Assembly (NCBI GenBank): GCA_037953745.1
Contig: JBAKBP010007127.1
Coordinates: 39,020-103,019 of the forward strand
Source of the DNA: Lithodes maja
Taxonomy: Eukaryota; Arthropoda; Malacostraca; Decapoda; Lithodidae
Direction: 5' to 3'
DNA: 64,000 nt
The position numbers were made by a program, and so were the translations under genes. This document shows, piece after piece, positions 1 through 7,698 of the stretch. Numbering within the stretch: position 1 is the first letter of the stretch; each line of letters begins with the position of its first letter. The notes under the pieces were generated by a model. It ran no database searches. It had not been told where the DNA came from and saw only the letters and a program-made list of their open reading frames with translations.

Positions 1-683
1 CCGAAGGTTCGTGTGAAGTTTGGTGAAAATCCGTCAAACGGTCTAGGAGTTCTCGGACAGACAGTCAGACAGACATTTCGGCTAGCATGTACCACTATAC
101 GGGGGGCGATACCACTCTGCTTACACAGAGTTGATAAATCCTTGCAGTCTGGAACTATGCCTGATCAGTGGAAGCTAGCGAACGTAACACCGATATTAAA
201 TAAAGTAGACGTGCCGTTTCGCCCAAAATCAAAACGGCATACCCAACTCTGCGATGGGTTACCATCATCACTATTAGTCACTATCATCATTACTATCATC
301 ATCACTACTACTATTATAGTCATCACTACTACTCTTACCATCATCACTACGACTCTCATCATCACTACAACTGTCATCACTTCAACTGTAATCATCACAC
401 CAACTTTCGCCATCATCACTAATACTGTCACCATTGTTACTACCATCATCACTACTATCACTACAACTGCCATCATTACTTGTCACCATCATCACTAATA
501 TGACCATTATCACTACTACTAGTAATGTCATCATCATTATCTACTACTGTTATTATCATCACTACAACTACAACCATCATCACTACTATTATCACCATCA
601 TCACTACTACCACCATAATCCCCACTATTACTACTATCACTTCTAATGTCAACTAAACTAACTTAACCTAACGCCAGCATCAA
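1..683. repeat. 0.67-kb tandem repeat, unit 1 (partial), with CAGA and ATC microsatellite
   Basis: The unit has a conserved core (CCGTCAAACGGTCTAGGAG), a short CAGA run, a segment ending in CTCTGCGATGGGT, then about 380 bp of ATCACTACT-type microsatellite, then CGCCAGCATCAATGCTTGGGA leading into the next unit at GGTACAGGGTGGG. The same order recurs at 6373-7046, which gives a unit of about 0.67 kb. Reading frames here are only low-complexity Ile/Thr/His or Met/Val runs from the microsatellite and are not genes. This copy holds a short piece of CR1-like RT (listed separately). Confidence 0.75.
134..196 (+). pseudogene. Fragment of CR1-like reverse transcriptase inside the repeat unit
   Basis: About 60 bp encode LQSGTMPDQWKLANVTPI, nearly identical to a segment of the CR1 ORF2 at roughly 3220-3285 (minus strand). 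The repeat copy at 6373-7046 runs straight from GAGTTGATAAA into TAGACGTGCC, so the fragment is an extra insertion in this copy. Both ends are cut, so it is not a normal 5'-truncated LINE insertion. Confidence 0.7.
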
Positions 684-1032
684 TGCTTGGGAACAGGTAC
701 AGGGTGGGGGGTGGGTTGTCCTGAGGGTGGTGGGGGGGGCAAAACTATATTTTGGACCTAAACTCATAACTATTGCACATATTAAAAAAAAAATATATAT
801 ATATATATATTACCGTCGCATTCACGCACCGAATGTTCGTGTAAATGTTGGTGAAAATCCGTCGAACGGTCTAGGAGTTATCAGACAGACAGACAGACAG
901 ATGGACAGACAGACAGACAGACAGACAGACAGATGTCTCACCATTATCATCACATTTGAGACATGTGTATGATGTGTGGCTTTCTGTGATGTGCGTGCCC
1001 CTACAGGCCACACACACACAGGGAATAGGTAC
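684..1032. repeat. 0.67-kb tandem repeat, unit 2 (shortened)
   Basis: Begins with the G-rich head after GGTACAGGGTGGG, then (TA)n, the CCGTCGAACGGTCTAGGAG core and a (CAGA)n run near 885-932. It ends with GTGCCCCTACAGGCCACACACACAC and GGGAATAGGTAC, where the CR1 element interrupts it. The sequence resumes with GTACAGGGTGGG at 6373, so the CR1 sits at a unit boundary. Confidence 0.7.
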
Positions 1033-1255
1033 AAAGGAGTACAAAGGAGTACAAAGGAAATCAAGCAACAACAGATCTAGTGACCCTTCTAGGCTGCTTG
1101 TCCTCCAAAACACTGAGGATCAAGTGTCCAAACAGTGGTTTAGAGTGGGTAAGGGAACATTGGAAAGGGAACTCCTGCCCTGCCACTAACGTGGCAGGAC
1201 TAGGAAGTTAGTAGGGGACATATGGGTTAGTAACTGAGGGGAGGATAAAATAAAG

Positions 1256-4200
1256 TTATTCATTTACAAACGCAGTCAGTCGCGGGTTTGATGCGAGATA
1301 TTTGTCTAGGCGGAATTTAAATGAATCAACGGTGCTGCAGTCTATAAGCCCATTCCACAAGTTGACAACTCGATTGAAGAAGAAATTCTTAGATTCGTGT
1401 GAGTTAAAAGATTTACCAATAATTTTGCAACCGTTTCCCCGCGTGTAATTAGATTGATCGATAGTGAAGTACTTACTACAGTTCATATTGTCGATGCCTT
1501 TGATGATTTTGAACACTTGAATTAAGTCACCTCTTAATCTGCGCTGGGTTAAAGGAAATAGATTTAATTCTCTAAGACGCTCTTCGTATGGTTTGTTCTT
1601 TAGGCTAGGTATCATTTTGGTAACTCTACGTTGAACTCGTTCTAGCTTGTTTATGTCTTTTTGGTAATAAGGGCACCAACATTGAACGCAGTATTCCAGA
1701 AGAGGGCGGACTAAGGAATTGTAAAGGGTTAGGATTACGTCTTTGGATTTATGCTCAAATGATCTGCCTATAAAGCCAATTATTTTGTTTGCCTTCTTAA
1801 CAACTTCTGAACATTGTTGACTCGGTTTTAGGTTACTCGATATTGTTACTCCCAGATCGGTTTCTCTGTTTACATTCTTAAGCTGAGTGCCATTCATCGA
1901 ATAGTTTGCTTTCTCATTTAGGTATCCGATATGTAGTACTTTACATTTATCCGCATTGAAACTCATTTGCCAAATTTGGGCCCAATGTGACAATTTATCT
2001 AGATTGTGTTGCATATCGTCAACTTGATCTTTTGAGAGTACGCTATTTGCAATTTTTGTATCGTCAGCAAATTTTGAGATTGTACAGGTGAGACCCTCAT
2101 CTATGTCGTTGATGTAAATTAGAAAGAGAATTTGTCCTAGTACTGATCCGTGGGGTACCCCGCTACTTACATTGGTCCATTTAGATGCCTTACCGTTTAT
2201 GACTACTCTTTGCTTTCTGTCGCTGAGCCAATTTTCTATCCATTTCAACACACCGTCTTGTATTCCATGCGCTTTTAGTTTTAGCAGTAAAGGTTTGTGG
2301 GGAACTTTGTCAAAGGCCTTTTGAAAATCAAGGTATATAATATCTACAGCTTTACTCTCATCGTAGAGGTTGAGGATATCGTGGAAGAAGTCTAAGAGGT
2401 TTGTTAAACAGGAACGTTTTTTACGAAAGCCGTGTTGAGTATCTTTAACCCGGCAAGCGCGATAGGCCTCACGGAAGGCTTCCTATAGGGAACGCGATAG
2501 GCCTCACGGAAGCAGGACCATAAAAAAAGCTTTCCAAAAAAAAAAAGGGCCTATCAAAAAAAAAAAATTTGTCTCTAGGTGAGATAATTCCCCTCCAGTA
2601 CTCATCCATGTAAATCTCACCCACCCCCCTCCCCTCCTTCCCCACCTTATTCCCCCCTCCCTCCCCTCCTCAATTATCACCTATTTTCCCTCTTATTATC
2701 ATCATTTATCGGTTATTTTTCTCTCCCGCGATAATGTAGCACAAGTGGGTTGCAGAAAAGATCGATATGTACCACACACACACCAGCCCAGACCGCCCCG
2801 CTCCCCTCAGTTACCTCACAGACAGCGAGAGAGGAGGGTTGACTGTAGTTCTCTCTCGCCTGACATTACGACCGGGTGGCCAATATCTTCGGTTTTCACC
2901 ACCCAAATGCTTTTCCCACTTATTTTAGCACTCTTGAAGGTTCATATATATACATCATATATGTAAAATAAAAGCATACCGAAAACAAATAATGGTCTAT
3001 ATTGTAAATATAACGAATTCTGTCAGAATCCAAGGCTAGAAATACACAAATAACTACCCTAGCTCCTAGGGCTATTTAGCGCTTAACAGGTTAAGTATGT
3101 TATTTTCCTCTAAGTGATTTACGAGTCTGTCTCTTATGACCGTTTCTAGCATTTTACATACAACTGAGGTTAAGCTAATTGGACGATAGTTACTGGGTAG
3201 GGATTTGCTGCCTTTTTTGAATATCGGTGTTACGTTGGCTATCTTCCACTGATCAGGCATAGTTCCAGACTGCAAGGATTTATTGAATAGTAATGTCAGT
3301 GGTTTGGAGAGCTCATCCTTAGCTTCCTTTAGAACTCTAGGCGAGATTGTATCAGGTCCAGGCGTTTTATTTACCTTGAGTTTATCTAAACAATTCAATA
3401 CTTCTCTCTCTGTAACGGTGATATTGCTTAGAACATCTGAATTATCAATCTGAATCGGCGATGGTGTAGGGATATCACTGAGGTCTTCTGTTGTAAAAAC
3501 TGATGCAAAGAAGGTATTGAGGGCATTACTCATTTGTACTTCGTCTTTGGTGTATTCTCCATTTTCATCGACTAACGGTTCAACAGTTGAAGTAACTACT
3601 TTTTTCTTTCTGATATAACTATAGAATTCTTTCGGGTTTGTTTTACTTTGATTCGCAATATGTAACTCTAGGGTCTTTCTACTTTGCTTAATTAACTTTT
3701 TGGCTTTGCGTCGTAGCTCTACAAATTTCATCCGTTCTTCGTCATTTTGTGAGGATTTTAATCTATCATTAGCAAATTTTTTAGCAAGCAGGCAGTTTGA
3801 AATATCTTTATTCCACCATTTGGGCTTATTATTATGGCCTGGACGCCGTATTTTCGATGGTATGCAGTCTTGCACTGCTTTTAGGTAAGTGGTTTTGAAT
3901 AACTTCCAAGATGTATTTATGTCGTTATTGTTAATTAAAAAGCTCCAGTCAGTTTCTTTAAACATAGCTCTAAGTTTATGAAAGTTTGCTTTCTTGAAAT
4001 TAGGGACTTTTTCGATGCTACTATATGGTTCGTTACTAGTAAAGTTTAAAGTGAAAGTTATCGTACGATGGTCGCTGTTACTGAATTCATCACCAACATT
4101 CAAATTCTCTATTAATTCTTCTTTTGTTGCAAGTACAATGTCAAGAACGTTATTACCACGGGTCGGTGTTCGAACAAATTGATAAAGCGAACTCTCTTGC

Positions 4201-4841
4201 AAGTTCGTATACAAGTCATGTCCGGAGTCTGAAGTAAGAGTATCGCCCCACTTGGTTACAGGTAAATTAAAGTCGCCAAAAAATACGGTATCTTGTGAGT
4301 TACTTACATCTGCAATTTGTTCATAAATTTCTCGGTCAGTTTGCACTGATTGAGCTGGAGGTCTGTATATTAATGCAAGTATTATTTTTGTACCTTTATT
4401 ATTCTTTATTAGCACAAAAGATGTGTCGACGTTCACAATTTGAGGTTTTGACAAGAGGGTCGGGTTAAGACTTTCTTTGATATAAAATAAAACGCCACCT
4501 CCATTTTTATTTATTCGGCTTTTCTCAAACATTACATAACCGGGAAGTGAATACTCTGCTAAAAAGTCTCTATCTACTGTATTGAGCCAAGATTCTGTTA
4601 TACCAATCACATCATAATTTTCAGTAAACACTAGTTCCTCTAAATCTGAAAATTTATTGCGTATGCTACGAGCGTTTGCATAGAAAACCTTTAAAGTTGC
4701 AGTTTTAGAACTCGCAGAACGTTCTTTAATCAAATTTTTGGTTCTGATCGGATCTACATTTACATTCATGGCTGACATCGGTCCTCGGTCGTTATCCCTG
4801 GCGGTTTTGAATTTGGGTCGTGTTGGTGGAGCTTTATCCAA
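1256..4841 (-). pseudogene. CR1-like ORF2: endonuclease plus reverse transcriptase, split by a TTAA element
   Basis: This is the polyprotein that nicks target DNA and copies the element RNA at the nick. The N-terminal part (4841 down to 3095) has an apurinic-type endonuclease: YANARSI near residue 56, the ITESWL glutamate at 83, GGGVLFYI near 115, FFGDFN with D190/N192, and NSDH at 256-258. The RT begins near residue 480 (NKTPGPD, then NYRPISLT). The frame then runs into the MITE at 3090 and stops at 3072. It resumes at 2448 in the same phase with HGFRK, YLDFQKAFD, GVPHGSVLG and the catalytic FADD (about 2060-2070), and ends with the CR1-type tail RPLLEYCVQCW and LDKYLASNPRL. No other stop or frameshift was seen. 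ORF2 starts 26 nt after the ORF1 stop in another frame, so it is probably translated by reinitiation or similar. Confidence 0.88.
2449..3090. mobile_element. Non-autonomous piggyBac-like element A (TTAA target duplication)
   Basis: TTAA lies on both sides (2445-2448 and 3091-3094), and the CR1 ORF2 is colinear once the segment and one TTAA are removed. The ends are imperfect inverted repeats: left CCCGGCAAGCGCGATAG and right (reverse complement) CCTGTTAAGCGCTAAAT, sharing AAGCGC. Inside, GCGATAGGCCTCACGGAAG occurs twice near the left end, followed by A-runs and a C-rich stretch. No transposase frame is present, so mobility would need a source in trans. The interior matches, in reverse orientation, the longer element at 30346-31357. 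Confidence 0.82.
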
Positions 4842-4867
4842 ATTCGCGGTTCTTGACAGATTAGCAT

Positions 4868-5881
4868 TTAATTCCTTCGCAGGTTGCCGCCCTCGCTGTC
4901 TTCGGTCCTCCTTCCTGGTTGTCCTGTGCTGAGTCGATTTCTTCTCCGAAAATCCTTCACCGCATCGTTGAGAAGACGCCCAAAACGTGCTGCTCCCACC
5001 TGGTTCAGATGAACTCCATCGTCCGAAAACAAATAGTCATCGTAGTAGAAATTGTCCCAGGTGTCGACGAATCCCACGTTTTCCTTCCTGCAGAGGTTTG
5101 CTAGACAACGATTTGTGCTGCTGGCTATGTTGTAAAATCGGCTCTCTACACCAAGCCGGGGGACGATTCCTGAGACGATGATCCTTGATGACTTCTTAAA
5201 CGACTTGATCAGCTGCTGGTACTTTAAAAGCAAATCTTCCGACCGGGTTCGCTGTACATCGTTGGATCCAATGTGGATGACGTACATTGTATTAGCAGGG
5301 GCCAGCTTAGATACTTCATCAACTGCAGCAACTACGTTGTCCACACCACCACCAGGGTGTTTTGCTCTGGCGCAAAACTCTGTGAGCTGACCACGTATCA
5401 TCGAGTCTCCCACGAGCCGGACTTCTTCTATTTCCGCTTCGTTATCTGAGTCTGCGAGTATCTGGAAGCGGTTTTGACACTCGGTAATCGGTATGGGTTT
5501 CCTGGTCTTGGGGCAAACGTTGTTCCTCACAACACGGAAGTTGTCTTGAGGGGGAAGAGAGTTACTATTTGTTTCTTGAGTATCGGAACCATCAGATGAA
5601 ATGGCTACTGCAGGCGTTGAATTGTTGGCAGTTGACGTTGGGGCGTTGGTGGCTGCTGGAGTTGCGGTGACAATTGAAGTTTGTGGTACTCCAACGTTGA
5701 GTGTTACAAACTCTTGGAGTGATTCCAGCTTCATGGTGAGGATGTTGATCTTGTTGTAGGCTTCATCTAATTTCACTGTCAAATTCTCTTGTTGCTGGCA
5801 GAGACGGCAGACTTGAAGATCGAGAGTAACAAACATGGACTCACCAAACCTACTGGCGCAGTTCGTACAAGTGCGAGGCAT
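4868..5881 (-). CDS. CR1-like ORF1 protein: zinc finger, coiled coil, SGNH esterase domain
   Basis: 337 residues, intact. The N-terminus has a Cys cluster (C5, C8, C25, C28), then a heptad-like helix at about 29-60 that could oligomerise, a Ser/Thr/Pro-rich linker (65-125), and an SGNH/GDSL hydrolase fold at about 153-312. Catalytic-type residues are visible: S160 in VGDSM, N207 in HIGSNDV, and D288/H291 in SDDGVHLN. Esterase ORF1 proteins are known from CR1/L2-type LINEs, where they accompany the RNA; the substrate is unknown. The C-terminus is basic (RRRNR). The ATG at 5881 is the first in frame and follows the tandem-repeat UTR. Confidence 0.85.
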   Translation of the reverse strand: MPRTCTNCASRFGESMFVTLDLQVCRLCQQQENLTVKLDEAYNKINILTMKLESLQEFVTLNVGVPQTSIVTATPAATNAPTSTANNSTPAVAISSDGSDTQETNSNSLPPQDNFRVVRNNVCPKTRKPIPITECQNRFQILADSDNEAEIEEVRLVGDSMIRGQLTEFCARAKHPGGGVDNVVAAVDEVSKLAPANTMYVIHIGSNDVQRTRSEDLLLKYQQLIKSFKKSSRIIVSGIVPRLGVESRFYNIASSTNRCLANLCRKENVGFVDTWDNFYYDDYLFSDDGVHLNQVGAARFGRLLNDAVKDFRRRNRLSTGQPGRRTEDSEGGNLRRN

Positions 5882-5899
5882 GGTAACAGTCAGTTTCTT

Positions 5900-5975
5900 C
5901 AGATCACTTAACTCACTTTAAAACACTTAACTCACTTTAAAACACTTCACTCACTTTAGAAACACTTCAATCACT
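5900..5975 (-). repeat. Short tandem repeats just upstream of CR1 ORF1
   Basis: Four or so copies of ACTCACTTTAAAACACTTA-like units of about 17-20 bp lie between the ORF1 start and the longer monomers. They are part of the 5' UTR of the CR1 element. Confidence 0.6.
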
Positions 5976-5979
5976 TCAA

Positions 5980-6215
5980 CCGAAAACAATGTTGAAATAC
6001 ACAACAATAGGTTATCAGGGGTGATAGCCTAACCGAAAACAAAAAAAATTGAGATACGCAGAATTAGGCTTCCAGGGGCGATAGCCTAACCAAAAGTTTT
6101 TTAAAAATTTAAATACGCACCAATAGGCTACCAGCGTTGAATAGCCTAACCGAAAATAATAAAATTGAAATACGCAGAAATAGGCTACCAGGTGTGATAA
6201 CCTAACCTTAAACAA
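5980..6215 (-). repeat. CR1 5' UTR monomers: four units of 53-60 bp
   Basis: On the plus strand each unit begins CCGAAAAC (or a variant) at 5980, 6033, 6090, 6150 and 6206, continues with TTGAAATACGCA, and contains AATAGGCTACCAGG ... GATAGCCTAACC, a short inverted repeat. Monomeric 5' UTR repeats in other LINE families act as promoters; that role is inferred here from position only. Frames through them are not coding. Confidence 0.75.
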
Positions 6216-6372
6216 ATATATATATATATATAACAGAATATGTAACTAAATATACAATTCACCAAATAGAGATTATATAAAAATAAAGTGTGACTGCACA
6301 CAAGGGGTTAATATACTGTATCAACAGATGGCCCTGGTGTCACTGTAGCCTAGTAAAGCAGTAGCTGGGTGC

Positions 6373-7046
6373 AGTACAGGGTGGGGGGGGGGGGGGGGGG
6401 CAAAACTAATTTTTGGACCTAAGATCATAACTATTGCACAAATTCAAAAAATATGTTTTTAATTACCGTTGCATTCACGCACCGAAAGGATCGTGTGAAG
6501 TTTGGTGAAAATCCGTCAAACGGTCTAGGAGTTGTTCTCGGACAGACAGACAGACGAACAGACAGACGGACAGACGGACAGACGGACAGACAGACATTTT
6601 GGTTTGCATGTACCACTATACGGGGGGCGATACCACTCTGCTTACGCAGAGTTGATAAATTAGACGTGCCGTTTCGCCCAAAATCAAAACGGCATACCCA
6701 ACTCTGCGATGGGTCACCATTATCACTATTAATCACTATTACCATTACTATCATCATCTCTACTACTATTATAGTCATCACTATATTACTCTTACCATCA
6801 CCACTACTACTCTCATCATCACTACTACTGTCATCATCACTACAACTTTCACCATAATCACTACTACTCACCATCATCACTAATACTGTAACCATCATCA
6901 CTACTGTCATCATTATCACTACAACTATCATCATTGCTTGTCACCATCATCACTACTACTAGTACTGTCACCATCATATAAAGTACTTTAATCATCATCA
7001 CTGCTGTCCCTAACGGGGCACACACACACAGAACGCCATCATCATT
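6373..7046. repeat. 0.67-kb tandem repeat, unit 3 (complete reference copy)
   Basis: Starts GTACAGGGTGGG with a long G run, then GGACCTAAGATCATAACTAT, the AGTTTGGTGAAAATCCGTCA core, a CAGA/CGGA run (about 6541-6595), CTCTGCTTACGCAGAGTTGAT, CTCTGCGATGGGT and ATCACTACT microsatellite, ending before the next GGTACAGGGTGGG. CTCTGCTTACGCAGAG is a small hairpin. It has no gene content. Confidence 0.75.
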
Positions 7047-7466
7047 GCTTGGGAATAGGTACAGGGTGGGGGGTCCTGAGGGGGGGGGGCAAAACCATAA
7101 TTTAGACCTAAAATTATAACTACTGCACAAATTTAAAAAAAATCAAACTTCTGTATGTGTGTGCCCCTACAGGGCACACACACAGGTAGGGAATAGGTAC
7201 AGGGTGGGCGGTGGGGGTCCTGAAGGGGGGGGGGGGGGGGAGGCAATTTTTTTTTTTGGACCTAAGATCATAACTATTGCACAAATTCAAAAAATATTTT
7301 TTTAATTACCGTCGCATTCACGCACCGAAGGTTTGTGTGAAGTTTGGTGAAAATCCGTCAAACGGTCTAGGTGGAGTTCTCGGACGGACAGACAGACAGA
7401 CGGACAAACATTTCGGTTTGCATGTACCACTATACGGGGGGCGATACCACTCTTTACGCAGAGTTG
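7047..7466. repeat. 0.67-kb tandem repeat: head fragment and unit 4, cut by CR1
   Basis: A head-only fragment (7047-7196) is followed by a unit starting GGTACAGGGTGGG at about 7197. This unit carries the core and CAGA run and then, after ACGCAGAGTTGA, switches directly into CR1 RT sequence. The switch is within a few bases of the point where unit 1 holds its CR1 fragment. Confidence 0.65.
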
Positions 7467-7523
7467 AAAAAGGCAGAAAATCCCTACCCAGTATCTATCG
7501 TCCAATTAGCTTAACCCTTCCAG

Positions 7524-7593
7524 CCCGGGTGTCATTTTAAAATGACAATGACACCAAAACAAAAGGGCCGGAACCCGGGTGTCATTTTAAAAT
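7524..7593 (+). repeat. Subterminal direct repeat and palindrome of the piggyBac left end
   Basis: CCCGGGTGTCATTTTAAAAT occurs twice, at 7524-7543 and 7574-7593, exactly 50 bp apart. The first lies in a perfect 18-bp palindrome, TGTCATTTTAAAATGACA (7530-7547). Internal repeats near the ends of piggyBac elements take part in transposase recognition, so this is a plausible binding region. Confidence 0.6.
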
Positions 7594-7698
7594 CCTTGTG
7601 CTTGAAAGCGTGCTTCAAAATTTGTGCGGCCAATTTTGGCATGGTAGGAGCGACCGCAGCGCCACCAAGCCTCAACTACTAGTGTTATCAGTTCGTAC

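Larger units (their letters stand above)
1033..6372 (-). mobile_element. Near full-length CR1-like non-LTR retrotransposon
   Basis: Read on the minus strand: 5' UTR with tandem monomers, ORF1 (4868-5881), ORF2 (1256-4841, split by a MITE), then a 3' UTR of about 220 bp ending in three TACTCCTTTG repeats near 1033-1060. A short tandem 3' end instead of poly(A) is typical of CR1. The flanks are GGGAATAGGTAC on the left and GTACAGGGTGGG on the right, which rejoin as a continuous tandem-repeat unit and imply a GTAC target duplication. Without the MITE the element is about 4.7 kb, normal for CR1. The exact 5' end is uncertain, since 6216-6372 could be UTR or older sequence. A second, decayed copy is at 7467-15709. 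Confidence 0.85.
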
